NCBI RefSeq assembly: GCF_022271435.1
Contig: NZ_JAFIQY010000017.1
Location: 62,001 to 126,000, forward strand
DNA: 64,000 bases
Direction of reading: 5' to 3'
Source of the DNA: Streptomyces monomycini
GTDB lineage: Bacteria; Actinomycetota; Actinomycetes; Streptomycetales; Streptomycetaceae
Position numbers and translations under genes: made by a program. The notes beneath the pieces are model-generated. The model made no database searches. It was not told the origin of the DNA and was given only the letters and a program-made list of their open reading frames with translations. This document shows, piece by piece, positions 1-7,933 of the stretch (position 1 is the first letter of the stretch; each line of letters opens with the position of its first letter).

Positions 1-1854
1 CCCATCGGCCGGCTCGTCGGCCTTTTCTGCGCGGGCGCGCTTTTCTCCTCGCTCCAGTCCTATGTGATCGGGCGGGCCGGGGAGAATATCGTCCACAGTG
101 TCCGCCGGCTGGTGACGGAACGGCTGCTGCGGGCCGACCTCGCCGCATTCGGAAAACATCCGCAGGGCGACATCCTGACCCGCGCGGTCACCGACACCTC
201 GCTGGTGAAGATCGCCCTTTCGCAGAGCCTTGCGCAGCTGATCACCAGTGGCGCCACCGTGACCGGCGGCGTCGTCCTGATGTTCGTCATCGACCCGTGG
301 CTGATGCTCATCACCATGAGCTGCCTCGGGGCCGCCGCCGTCGTCTCCCTGGTGCTCGCCCGCAAGCTGCGCAAGGCGGCCCTGCAGAACCGCGACGACA
401 CCGGAGAGTTCGGCAGCGACATCCAGCGCGTACTCTCCGCGCTGCCCACGGTCAAGGCGTCCCGCGCCGAGTCCCGCGAGACCGCCCGTATCGGCGGGCT
501 GGCCGGGAAGGCGCGGCGCTCGGGCATCCGGGTCAACGCCTACAACGCCCTGCTGGTCCCGTCGATGAACGTCGGCACGCAGGGCGCGCTCGCCGTCGTC
601 GTGGGCGTCGGCATGACGTGGGTGGCGCGCGGCGAGATGGACATGGCCGTCCTGACCACGTTCATCATGTACCTGTTCCAGCTGGTGTCGCCGCTGGTGA
701 TGTTCTTCATGGCGGTGGGCCAGTTCGTGCAGGGCCGGGCCGCCATCCAGCGGGTCGACGAGCTGGTCGCGCTGCCCCAGGAGGGCGGCGGGACGGCGGC
801 CGTCGGGGGAGCCAGTGGTACGGCGGGCGCGAGGCGCCCGGCGTCCGGCGCGTGGCCGGGGCAGGACCCGCCGGCGGTCGAGTTCCGCGACGTACGGTTC
901 GCCTACCGGCGCGGCCGGCAGGAGGACCGGACGCAGGTGCTCCACGGCGTCTCCTTCAGCGTGCCGGCGCGTGGGCTGACGGCGGTGGTCGGGCCCTCGG
1001 GTGCGGGCAAGTCCACCCTGTTCCAGCTGATCGAACGTTTCTACCCGCCGGACGGCGGCCGCATCCTGCTCGGTGGTCAGCCGGTCGAAACGCTGCCGCT
1101 CGACACCGTCCGGGGCCTGGTCGGCTACGTCCAGCAGGACAGCGCGGCCATGCGCGGCACCGTGCGGGAGAACCTGACGTACGCCAATCCGCACGCCGGC
1201 GAGGACGCCGTCCGGGAGGCGGTGGAGATGGCCGGCCTCGGCTCCGTGGTCGCCGGCCTCCCGCAGGGCCTGGACACCGAACTCGGCGACCAGGGCAGCG
1301 GACTGTCCGGCGGTCAGCGCCAGCGGCTGTGCATCGCCCGCACGCTGCTGCAGAAGCCCGCGGTCATGTTGCTGGACGAAGCCACCTCCCACCTGGACTC
1401 GGACTCCGAACGCGACTTCCGCGACGTGCTGCGCCGGGTCTCCCGGCAGTGCGCGGTCGTCGCCATCGCCCACCGGATATCCACGGTGATCGACGCCGAG
1501 CAGATCGTGGTGCTGGAGGGGGGCAGCGTCCGGGCCACCGGCGCCCATCAGGAGCTGATGGAGCGCGACGGGCTCTACCGCAGGCTGGCGGGCTCGCAAC
1601 TGCACGCGGGGCCCGGCCTGGCCGGCGCGGCGGGCCTCGTCGGCACGGCGGGTCTCGTCGGCGCGGCGGCCGGTCCGGCGCGCGGGGAACCGGAGACGGC
1701 GGCGCACTTCATGACGGCCGGCGGGCCCCCGGCGGGCCGTCCCGGCGGACCTCCGGTGCCCCGGCCCGGTGAGCAGACGATGCGGCTCCAGCCCGTCCGG
1801 GGCGGCGAGCAGACGATGCGGCTGCGGCCCGTCAGCAGTGAGGAGCAGCGATGA
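1..1854 (+). CDS. ABC exporter, fused membrane and ATPase domains (5' end missing), linaridin cluster
   Basis: Frame 1 is open from the first base, so the gene starts before the window and lacks part of its N-terminal membrane domain. The first 240 or so visible residues are hydrophobic membrane segments. The ATPase half follows, with Walker A GPSGAGKST (bases about 990-1016), signature LSGGQRQ (about 1303), Walker B VMLLDEAT (about 1365) and switch His AIAHR (about 1465). This is the half-transporter layout of peptide exporters, and no N-terminal C39 peptidase is visible in what remains. The C-terminal tail is Gly/Ala/Pro-rich with two copies of a GEQTMRL-like unit. The next gene overlaps by 4 nt. 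Inferred role: export of the modified linaridin (LinT/CypT-like). Confidence 0.85.
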   Translation, partial: PIGRLVGLFCAGALFSSLQSYVIGRAGENIVHSVRRLVTERLLRADLAAFGKHPQGDILTRAVTDTSLVKIALSQSLAQLITSGATVTGGVVLMFVIDPWLMLITMSCLGAAAVVSLVLARKLRKAALQNRDDTGEFGSDIQRVLSALPTVKASRAESRETARIGGLAGKARRSGIRVNAYNALLVPSMNVGTQGALAVVVGVGMTWVARGEMDMAVLTTFIMYLFQLVSPLVMFFMAVGQFVQGRAAIQRVDELVALPQEGGGTAAVGGASGTAGARRPASGAWPGQDPPAVEFRDVRFAYRRGRQEDRTQVLHGVSFSVPARGLTAVVGPSGAGKSTLFQLIERFYPPDGGRILLGGQPVETLPLDTVRGLVGYVQQDSAAMRGTVRENLTYANPHAGEDAVREAVEMAGLGSVVAGLPQGLDTELGDQGSGLSGGQRQRLCIARTLLQKPAVMLLDEATSHLDSDSERDFRDVLRRVSRQCAVVAIAHRISTVIDAEQIVVLEGGSVRATGAHQELMERDGLYRRLAGSQLHAGPGLAGAAGLVGTAGLVGAAAGPARGEPETAAHFMTAGGPPAGRPGGPPVPRPGEQTMRLQPVRGGEQTMRLRPVSSEEQR

Positions 1855-3362
1855 GCACCAAGAACAGCCCCGACGTCGCCATCGTGGGCACCGGCCCCAA
1901 CGGCCTCGCGGCCGGAGTGGTCCTGGCCCGCGCGGGCCTGCGCGTGGAGCTGTACGAGGCGGCCGAGTCGATCGGGGGAGGGCTGCGCACCGCCTCCCTC
2001 TTCGACAGCGATGTCGTGCACGACATCTGCTCGGCCGTCCACCCCATGGCCGCCGCTTCGCCGTTCTTCCGCGCGTTCGACCTGGCGGGCCGAGGGGTCG
2101 AACTCCTGCAACCGGAGATCAGTTACGCCCATCCGCTGGAGGGGGGCCGCGCTGCCCTGGCGCACCGGTCGCTGGCCGAGACCTGCGAGCACCTGGGGCC
2201 CGACGGCCCTCGCTGGCGGCGGCTGCTGGGGCCGCTGCTGGAGCACAGCGAAGCGGTCGTCGACCTGATTCTCTCCGGGCAGCGCAGTCTGCCTCGGGAT
2301 CCTGCGGCCGCGCTGCTGCTGGCGAGCCGGGTGGCCTTGCACGGCAGCGCGCTGGGCGCGGCCCGCTTCCAGGGCGAGGAGGCACCTGCGCTGCTCACCG
2401 GTGTCGCCGCGCACGCAGTCGGCAAGCTGCCGAGTCTCGCGTCCGGCGCGGTGGCCATGCTGCTCGGTCACTTGGCGCACGGGACGGGGTGGCCGCTGCC
2501 GCGCGGCGGCAGTGGCCGGATAGCGGAGGCGATGGCCGAGGACATCGTCGGGCACGGTGGCGTCTTCCACACCGGGCACTCCGTACGGGACCTGGCGGAA
2601 CTGCGCGGCGCGCGAGCGGTACTGCTCGACACCAGCCCCAAGGGCTTTCTGGCCCTCGCAGGCAACCGGCTGCCGCGCGCTTACGCCCGCTCCCTGGAAC
2701 GCTTCCGTTACGGCCCGGGCGCCGCCAAGGTCGACTTCCTGGTCTCCGAGCCGATCCCCTGGTCCGAACCGGCCGTGGGCCGCGCCGGAACGGTGCATCT
2801 GGGCGGCACCCACACCGAGATGGTCCGGCAGGAGACGGCGAACGCCCGTGGAGTACGCACCCAGAACCCCTTCGTCCTGGTCGTGGACCCGGCGGTGGCC
2901 GACCCGGGGCGCGCGCTGCCCGGCAAGCGCCCGGTGTGGGCGTACGCGCACGTACCGAACGGCGATCCCACCGACCCCTTCGACCGCGTCTGCGCGCAGA
3001 TCGAGCGCTACGCCCCCGGCTTCCGGGACACGGTCCTCGCACACCGCTCCGTGCCCGCCGCCGCGTACGAGGACTACAACCCCAACTACGTCGGCGGGGA
3101 CATCGGCTCCGGCGCGATGACGCTCTACCAGAGCATCGCGCGGCCCGCCCCGCGCCTCGACCCGTACCGCACACCGCTGCCGGGCGTCTTCCTGTGCTCC
3201 TCGGCCACCCCTCCGGGGCCCAGCGTGCACGGCATGTCCGGCTGTCTGGCCGCGCTCTCCGCGCTCCGGCACCGCTTCGGCACGCGTGAGGTGCCCGGCC
3301 TGGCGCCCGGGCCGGTGAATTTCTCCTGTTCGTCGGGCCTTTTCGGTTCTGTGCCCGTATAA
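1851..3362 (+). CDS. Phytoene desaturase-like FAD-dependent oxidoreductase
   Basis: A 503-residue flavoprotein of the amine oxidase / phytoene dehydrogenase superfamily. The N-terminus has the dinucleotide-binding motif VGTGPNGLAAG (residues about 12-22) followed by the acidic end of the second strand (ELYEA). Near the C-terminus CSSATPPGPSVHGMSG is the usual final FAD-contact segment. The ATG overlaps the stop of the exporter gene (ATGA), so the two are translationally coupled. Oxidoreductases of this type occur in legonaridin-type linaridin clusters, where their exact reaction is, to my knowledge, not settled. A redox step on the peptide is inferred here; carotenoid chemistry is unlikely without crtB/crtE neighbours. 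Confidence 0.85.
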   Translation: MSTKNSPDVAIVGTGPNGLAAGVVLARAGLRVELYEAAESIGGGLRTASLFDSDVVHDICSAVHPMAAASPFFRAFDLAGRGVELLQPEISYAHPLEGGRAALAHRSLAETCEHLGPDGPRWRRLLGPLLEHSEAVVDLILSGQRSLPRDPAAALLLASRVALHGSALGAARFQGEEAPALLTGVAAHAVGKLPSLASGAVAMLLGHLAHGTGWPLPRGGSGRIAEAMAEDIVGHGGVFHTGHSVRDLAELRGARAVLLDTSPKGFLALAGNRLPRAYARSLERFRYGPGAAKVDFLVSEPIPWSEPAVGRAGTVHLGGTHTEMVRQETANARGVRTQNPFVLVVDPAVADPGRALPGKRPVWAYAHVPNGDPTDPFDRVCAQIERYAPGFRDTVLAHRSVPAAAYEDYNPNYVGGDIGSGAMTLYQSIARPAPRLDPYRTPLPGVFLCSSATPPGPSVHGMSGCLAALSALRHRFGTREVPGLAPGPVNFSCSSGLFGSVPV

Positions 3363-3736
3363 CGGGATTTTCTGTCACTGAAATGGCGCGGTATCGGCAA
3401 AGCGTTGCCCGTCGTCACGCCATGTCGTTTATGCAGTCCATACCTTGAGACATTGGCCTCAGAAGTCACCTGCCTGCAAGAAGGGTTTAATGCACTCCTA
3501 AACGGCGCGCATGTCCGTTTGATACGGTGACGAATGAAGCGCTGTCCCCCCACACATGCGCCGTTGCGGCGTTACTGCTGGACGTAAGGCTCTGCCGGTC
3601 CGACTGCCGAGCAGTTGACCGCGGTTTCCCTGCGGTCGGCCTGGCTGACGTATTTCCGTCGCGTCCCGTTCCGGCGCCCCTGCGTCACGACGCTCCCATC
3701 GGCATGACAGTGGGGACATAGAGAAGGGGAAAACGG
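3363..3736. other. Intergenic region ahead of the methyltransferase gene
   Basis: These 374 bp hold no convincing gene; the short frames present lack an RBS and codon bias. The stretch is less GC-rich than its surroundings and probably contains the promoter of the methyltransferase gene. A purine-rich RBS (AAGGGG) lies just before the GTG at 3737. A short dyad GACCGC/GCGGTC (3617-3622 / 3632-3637) could form a small hairpin. Confidence 0.4.
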
Positions 3737-4504
3737 GTGGAAAACGGGGTTGAGGACATCGGCTACGGCCGGCAGTTCGAGGGGTGGTACGACCGGCTGC
3801 TCCCGGACGAGCGGCTCACGGCCGAAGCGGTGGCCGGGCTGCTGGCCCGCCACCCCGCGCCGGAGGCGGGGACCATCGAATTCGGCGTCGGTACGGGACG
3901 GATAGCCATCCCGCTCGCGCAGCGGACCGGCCAGGTGACCGGCGTGGACTCCTCGCCGGAAATGCTGGACGCGCTGCGCGTCAAACTGAAGGACCTGAAG
4001 GACGGCGGCACCGTCACCCCGGTGCACGGGGACATCCGCACCTACACCTCGGACTCCCGGTACGGGCTGGTGTACTGCGTCTGCGCGACCCTGTCGGTCC
4101 TGACCACGCCGGAGGACCAGCGGCGGGCGGTGGGGCGAGCGGCCGACCTCCTGGTCCCCGGCGGCCGGCTGCTGATCGAGACGCACAACAAGCCGCCGGT
4201 CCTGGCGCTGCACGAGGGGCTGACCCGCACCACCTACTTCGTCCCGTACCCGGAGCCGGGTACGGGTGTGCAGACCCACTCCACCCTGCTCGCCGGCGGC
4301 CTGTGGCACTGCTCGCACATCCTGTACCAGGCCGACGGCACCACCAGGGTGGGCAGCGAACTCACCCGCCTGACCACGCCGGACGAGGTCGACGGCTACG
4401 CCCGCGCGGCCGGGCTGGAGCCCGAGGCCCGTATGTCGCGCTGGGACGGCACCCCCTACAGCGACCGCGCCCCGCTGTTCATCTGCAGCTACGTCAAGCC
4501 CTGA
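3737..4504 (+). CDS. Class I SAM-dependent methyltransferase, probable peptide N-methyltransferase
   Basis: A 255-residue Rossmann-fold methyltransferase. Motif I is EFGVGTGR at residues 48-55, followed by the acidic motif II region (VDSSPEML) and a post-I aspartate (HGDIRTY). The start is GTG with AAGGGG about 6 nt upstream. Length and position match LinM/CypM-type enzymes, which dimethylate the alpha-amino group of mature linaridins; that function is inferred from family and context. It could instead act on another substrate, but it lies between other cluster genes on the same strand. Confidence 0.8.
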   Translation: MENGVEDIGYGRQFEGWYDRLLPDERLTAEAVAGLLARHPAPEAGTIEFGVGTGRIAIPLAQRTGQVTGVDSSPEMLDALRVKLKDLKDGGTVTPVHGDIRTYTSDSRYGLVYCVCATLSVLTTPEDQRRAVGRAADLLVPGGRLLIETHNKPPVLALHEGLTRTTYFVPYPEPGTGVQTHSTLLAGGLWHCSHILYQADGTTRVGSELTRLTTPDEVDGYARAAGLEPEARMSRWDGTPYSDRAPLFICSYVKP

Positions 4505-4549
4505 CAGCAGCAGACACACCGAGACGCGGATGACAGAAGGGGGATCGAC

Positions 4550-4927
4550 GTGGGACGTCCGCCGATATTGCCGACGGATCAGAAGTTCGCTCTGGTACTC
4601 AGGGTGCTCACCGGTGAACTGACCGCGGCGGAGGCCGCGCGCAACGCCGGGGTGTCCGAGCAGTCCGTATCCAATTGGCGTCGCCAGTTTATTGAGGGAG
4701 CCCGGGCCGGCCTTGCCGGTGAAGGCGGCAGGGACACCGAGGACGCCTCCCGGGTGGCTGAGCTGACTCAAGAAAATGCCACGCTCAAAGCCACGATCGG
4801 CGAGCTGTACATAGAACTCCGTAAGTACGGCAGGAGTATGGCCGGCCGCGCCCCGGTACGCGGTGGCAGGACCGCCCGGTCCCAAGATTCAAGTAACCCG
4901 TTATTTTATCCCGGCGCTGCGTGCTAG
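4550..4927 (+). CDS. Small helix-turn-helix protein (IS3 OrfA-like fold) with a TTA codon
   Basis: A 125-residue protein. The N-terminal half is a helix-turn-helix of the kind found in IS3-family OrfA (AAEAARNAGVSEQSVSNWRR), followed by a short coiled segment (VAELTQENATLKATI). The GTG start has AAGGGGG upstream. There is no OrfB partner, no DDE domain and no flanking inverted repeats, so it looks like a domesticated DNA-binding protein, perhaps a local regulator, rather than a transposon. Residue 118 is encoded by the rare leucine codon TTA (4901-4903), so full translation may require the bldA tRNA. Its exact function is unknown. Confidence 0.65.
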   Translation: MGRPPILPTDQKFALVLRVLTGELTAAEAARNAGVSEQSVSNWRRQFIEGARAGLAGEGGRDTEDASRVAELTQENATLKATIGELYIELRKYGRSMAGRAPVRGGRTARSQDSSNPLFYPGAAC

Positions 4928-4968
4928 CTTTCCGGGCATCAGTCGCTTCGAATCACGGGGGAGGGAAT

Positions 4969-5991
4969 GTGGCGTCTTTGGAGCGCCAGTTTGGCGTAGG
5001 TATGGCCGGACTGGCCGGCGCGAGTCTGCTGACCGGCGCGGTAATGCGGTGCAAAGGCAGACGAGAACGTGCGCGTCGCTACATGCTGCATGAAAGGCCC
5101 GACGGCAGCCTCGTAGAGGTCGACGTCCGTATTCCTCCGCAGGCCCGGCGCGTCGTACTGCTCGACAACGGGCTGGGGACGCCCCACGAATACTGGGACT
5201 GGGTCTGCGAAGCGCTTCCCCCGGACATGGGGTACGTGAAGTTCAACCGCCCCGGATACGGGCTCAGCTCATCGGCCGCCGGTTACGGCCTGGAGCAGCA
5301 CTTCACGCTGCTTCAGGAACTGCGCGAAACCTTCACCGGCGACCTTCCGATGGTGCTCGCCGGTCACTCCCTCGGCGGATATCTCGTCGCCGCCTACGCG
5401 TCGCGCCACCCCGGCGCGGCGCGGGGCGTGACCTCGGTGGTCATGGTCGACGCCACCGATGTGGCGCATCTGCGCAGCTCCCGGCGTTCCGAGGTCGACC
5501 GCTGGTCCCGGCAGTCGATGCTCATGGAGCGGGCGTACGCCATGGCGGGGGTGGCGGCCTTCCGGCCCGCCCTGAACAAGTTCGAGACCTACCGCCAGGA
5601 GATCAACCGCAGCTCCCGGGCGTTCCTGGCGGAGCCCCGGACCTGGGCCCTGGCCCACCGGGACTACCGGGACGCGATGACCTACCCGGAACTCACCTCG
5701 CTGGACCTGCCGCTGACCGTGGTCACGGCGGAGAACAACCACGGTGACAACGACGCGCACCGCGTGGTCCAGGCCAGGATGACCACCCTTTCCGAGCGGT
5801 CCCGGCACCGCTTCGTCGAGGGCTCCGACCACGAGACGATCCTCTCCGTCCAGGTCTTCGCCGAGCAGGTGGCGGAGGCGATCGCCGACGAGCCGCCGGC
5901 CGGGCGGGCCGACGGGGAGAGCGGGCGGGCCACCGGTGACCGGCCGGCCGAGGAGAACGGCGGTACGGGAGAGGAGCTGACGTCGGCATGA
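4969..5991 (+). CDS. Membrane-anchored alpha/beta hydrolase, candidate linaridin maturation protein (LinH-like)
   Basis: A 340-residue protein. I chose GTG 4969 because GGGGGAGGG stands immediately upstream; a longer frame from 4921 has no RBS. A hydrophobic segment (about residues 8-25) suggests an N-terminal membrane anchor. The rest is an alpha/beta hydrolase: oxyanion region LDNGLGTP, nucleophile elbow GHSLGG with Ser134, and a late His288 in GSDHET. The C-terminal tail is Gly/Glu-rich and probably disordered. From memory, linaridin clusters encode a LinH protein with an N-terminal membrane part and an alpha/beta-hydrolase part, linked in the salinipeptin system to residue epimerisation. 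The assignment to LinH is an inference. Confidence 0.7.
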   Translation: MASLERQFGVGMAGLAGASLLTGAVMRCKGRRERARRYMLHERPDGSLVEVDVRIPPQARRVVLLDNGLGTPHEYWDWVCEALPPDMGYVKFNRPGYGLSSSAAGYGLEQHFTLLQELRETFTGDLPMVLAGHSLGGYLVAAYASRHPGAARGVTSVVMVDATDVAHLRSSRRSEVDRWSRQSMLMERAYAMAGVAAFRPALNKFETYRQEINRSSRAFLAEPRTWALAHRDYRDAMTYPELTSLDLPLTVVTAENNHGDNDAHRVVQARMTTLSERSRHRFVEGSDHETILSVQVFAEQVAEAIADEPPAGRADGESGRATGDRPAEENGGTGEELTSA

Positions 5992-6569
5992 ACGTGACCA
6001 CGGAACGCGTGAAGACGGCCGCCGTCACGGCTTCGCTCGCCGCCTGGCTCGTCGCGACGGCCGCGGCACAGCTGCCCGAGACACGCTTCGACAACATCCT
6101 GTGGTGCGGGAAGCTGCGCATCCCGACGCCGAACTGGCGTTTCTTCGGGCCGAATCCCGGAGTCAAGGACTGCCACCTGCTCTACCGGGACATCGCGGAC
6201 GGCGAGCCGGGGGAGTGGCAGGAGATCCCGGTCACCCGCGACCGACCCTGGTACGCCCTGGCCTGGAACGCCCGTAACCGGTCCCCCAAGGCCCTGTTCG
6301 ACGCGATCCAGGGCATCCGGGCCCGTGCGGCGGCCGCCGGCTCGGAGCTGGCGCCCGTGGTGTGGTCGCCCGGCTACCGGCTGCTCTCCGGTTACATCCA
6401 GCACCACCTGCCGCACACCGACGGTGCGTCGCACAGTCAGTTCCTGCTGATGCACTCGTATCTCACCGCTCCGGAACACCGGCAGATCGAGCCGTTCTTC
6501 GTGTCCGAGGAAATCTCACTGCCCACAGCGGAAGCACCGGATCCGGAAACCTTTCCGCTGGCCGCCTAG
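5988..6569 (+). CDS. DUF5819-like single-pass membrane protein of the linaridin cluster
   Basis: A 193-residue protein whose ATG overlaps the hydrolase stop by 4 nt (ATGA). One N-terminal hydrophobic segment (residues about 9-27) is followed by a soluble domain. Its hallmark is the motif NWRFFGPNPG near residue 47, which resembles the W-x-F-F-x-PNP signature of DUF5819 proteins. Those proteins commonly accompany HTTM-domain membrane proteins, and an HTTM/DoxX-like gene does occur at 6992. Their biochemical role is not established. Here the pair is inferred to act on, or next to, the peptide at the membrane. Confidence 0.6.
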   Translation: MNVTTERVKTAAVTASLAAWLVATAAAQLPETRFDNILWCGKLRIPTPNWRFFGPNPGVKDCHLLYRDIADGEPGEWQEIPVTRDRPWYALAWNARNRSPKALFDAIQGIRARAAAAGSELAPVVWSPGYRLLSGYIQHHLPHTDGASHSQFLLMHSYLTAPEHRQIEPFFVSEEISLPTAEAPDPETFPLAA

Positions 6570-6607
6570 AAGAGGGGCTCGGGGGTCCTCTCGGCTGGAA
6601 GCCGCGA

Positions 6608-6638
6608 ACTCACTCGGCCGTACCAGGGCCGCGTGAGT
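6608..6638. promoter_or_regulatory. Imperfect inverted repeat upstream of the precursor gene
   Basis: Arms of 12 nt at 6608-6619 and 6627-6638 pair except for one position, around a 7-nt spacer. It lies in the 132-bp gap between the DUF5819-like gene and the precursor gene. It could be an operator for the cluster or a weak hairpin in the transcript. Confidence 0.4.
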
Positions 6639-6701
6639 CCGTGCCCTCCCGCCGAACGGCTGGAGTTGCTCATCGTGAGAATCCGAGAGAGAGAAGAAAA
6701 C

Positions 6702-6893
6702 ATGTCCATCCTGGCTGACTTCGCCAACGCCGAGCTCGCCGACGTGAAGCCGGGCCGTATCGGCGCCGACTCCACCCCGACCATGGTCACCCCGCTCGCC
6801 ACCATCGCCACCCCGGAGGCCACCCCGGTCGGTTTCGCGGCGACCTCGGCGACCGCTGTGGCCCTCGACAAGGTCACCCACAACGTCGGTTGA
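6702..6893 (+). CDS. Linaridin precursor peptide (63 residues)
   Basis: ATG 6702 follows a purine-rich RBS (AGAGAGAAG). The peptide begins MSILADFANAELADVKPG and continues with ADSTPTM, then a Thr/Ala/Pro-rich tail (VTPLATIATPEATPVG and onward). The cypemycin precursor has the same plan as I recall it: DFAN near the N-terminus, a Pro about eight residues on, an AD pair, and TP-containing residues at the leader-core junction. By that alignment cleavage would follow Met28, giving a 35-residue core with seven Thr and one Ser as dehydration sites. There is no Cys, so no C-terminal aminovinyl-cysteine ring is possible; this fits legonaridin-like linaridins. The longer frame from 6633 lacks an RBS. 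Confidence 0.85.
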   Translation: MSILADFANAELADVKPGRIGADSTPTMVTPLATIATPEATPVGFAATSATAVALDKVTHNVG

Positions 6894-6901
6894 CGGAACC
6901 C

Positions 6902-6943
6902 GGCAGGGGCACGGTGGGCACCTGCGCCCACCGTGCCCCTGCC
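6902..6943 (+). terminator. Perfect 18-bp hairpin after the precursor gene
   Basis: Arms 6902-6919 and 6926-6943 are perfectly complementary with a 6-nt loop, 8 nt past the precursor stop. There is no T-run. It lies inside the cluster, so it most likely acts as an attenuator or mRNA 3'-stabiliser. That would let the precursor be made in excess over the membrane protein downstream. Confidence 0.75.
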
Positions 6944-6991
6944 CCGTGTCGGCCGCCGTAGTCATGTTCGATCCACAGGGAGCACCCACTC

Positions 6992-7852
6992 ATGTTTCTC
7001 AGCGCTCCGCCCGAGGTCACGGCTCGCCGAGTGGCTTCGCTGGGCACGCTGGTCTCCGCACTGGAAATGCTGAGCCAGCACCGTAAGTTCGAGGACGGCG
7101 AGCTGCTGAGCGGTCAGCTGGGGAGCATGCGCCCCCAGCTGGCCAAACGTTTCCCCCGGCTGACCCGCGCCCTCAGCTCCAAGAAGGCCGCGGTCGCCCT
7201 GTACGGCGTCCAGGCGGGTGCTTCCGCCGCCACGCTGGTCTGGGGCCACAAGCGCGGCGTCCGCGCGGCGGGCAGCGCCGTCCTGGCGGCGACCGGCGCG
7301 GCCGGCCGGCTGCACACCCCCTTCGGCGGGGACGGTGCCGACCAGCTGCAACAGGTGATCAACGTCGTGCTGGCCTCGACCGGCACCTTCAAGGACGACG
7401 AGAAGGCCCGCGACGTGGCCATGCGCGCCCTCGCCCTGGAGACGACCATCTCCTACGTCGCGTCCGGTGTGGTCAAGCTGGTGTCGCCGCTGTGGCTCAG
7501 CGGCGAGGCGTTCAGCGGCGTCATCCGTACGCAGAACTACGGTGACCAGCGCGTCTTCAAGCTCGTGCACAAGTACCCGATGGTGGGCAAGGTCGTGACC
7601 TGGGGAACGGTCGCCGCCGAGGTCGGCTTCCCGCTGGTCTTCGTGCTGCCGAAGCCCGCGGCCAAGGCGTGGCTCGGCTCGATGACGCTGTTCCACCTGG
7701 GCATCGGGCAGTTCATGGGCCTCAACCGCTTCGTGCTGGCCTTCGGGGCCACGCATCCCGCGCTTCTCTACGTCCTCGCCCAGAGCGACAAGCAGACGGC
7801 GCTGCCCGGCCCCGCGAAGGCTCCCGCGGCGCTCACCCCTGCCTCCGAGTAG
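6992..7852 (+). CDS. HTTM/DoxX-like multi-pass membrane protein, linaridin cluster
   Basis: A 286-residue protein starting at ATG 6992. The N-terminal 100 residues are only moderately hydrophobic; the remainder contains several membrane segments, for example in ETTISYVASGVVKLVSPLWL and VAAEVGFPLVFVL. The late segment LGSMTLFHLGIGQFMGLNRF, with its His in a membrane helix, resembles HTTM (vitamin K-dependent carboxylase-like) and DoxX/MauE-type proteins. It is the last gene of the cluster, followed by a strong terminator. It probably works with the DUF5819-like protein encoded upstream. Which linaridin gene class it represents I cannot say. Confidence 0.6.
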   Translation: MFLSAPPEVTARRVASLGTLVSALEMLSQHRKFEDGELLSGQLGSMRPQLAKRFPRLTRALSSKKAAVALYGVQAGASAATLVWGHKRGVRAAGSAVLAATGAAGRLHTPFGGDGADQLQQVINVVLASTGTFKDDEKARDVAMRALALETTISYVASGVVKLVSPLWLSGEAFSGVIRTQNYGDQRVFKLVHKYPMVGKVVTWGTVAAEVGFPLVFVLPKPAAKAWLGSMTLFHLGIGQFMGLNRFVLAFGATHPALLYVLAQSDKQTALPGPAKAPAALTPASE

Positions 7853-7874
7853 TCACAGCCGCGGGAACGACGAA

Positions 7875-7904
7875 GGGCGGCACCCCACCGAAGGGGTGCC
7901 GCCC
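7875..7904. terminator. Bidirectional terminator between the cluster and ppa
   Basis: A perfect 12-bp stem (7875-7886 / 7893-7904) with a 6-nt loop lies between two convergent genes, so it can serve both strands. It marks the border between the accessory cluster and the core genes. Confidence 0.8.
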
Positions 7905-7933
7905 GTCCGCGTACACGCAGAGAACCGCGAGGC

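Noticed and set aside
3527..3721. Second small peptide gene in the linaridin cluster
   Set aside because: The 64-residue frame has no leader-like ADFAN/TP motifs, scattered cysteines and no clear RBS; it lies in a promoter-like gap.
4550..4927. Insertion sequence suggested by the IS3 OrfA-like HTH protein
   Set aside because: There is no OrfB integrase, no terminal inverted repeats and no target duplication; the gene sits within a co-directional cluster with a good RBS.
6633..6701. Longer precursor starting at GTG 6633
   Set aside because: The added 23 residues are unlike linaridin leaders, and the RBS fits ATG 6702; the extension also overlaps the inverted repeat at 6608-6638.
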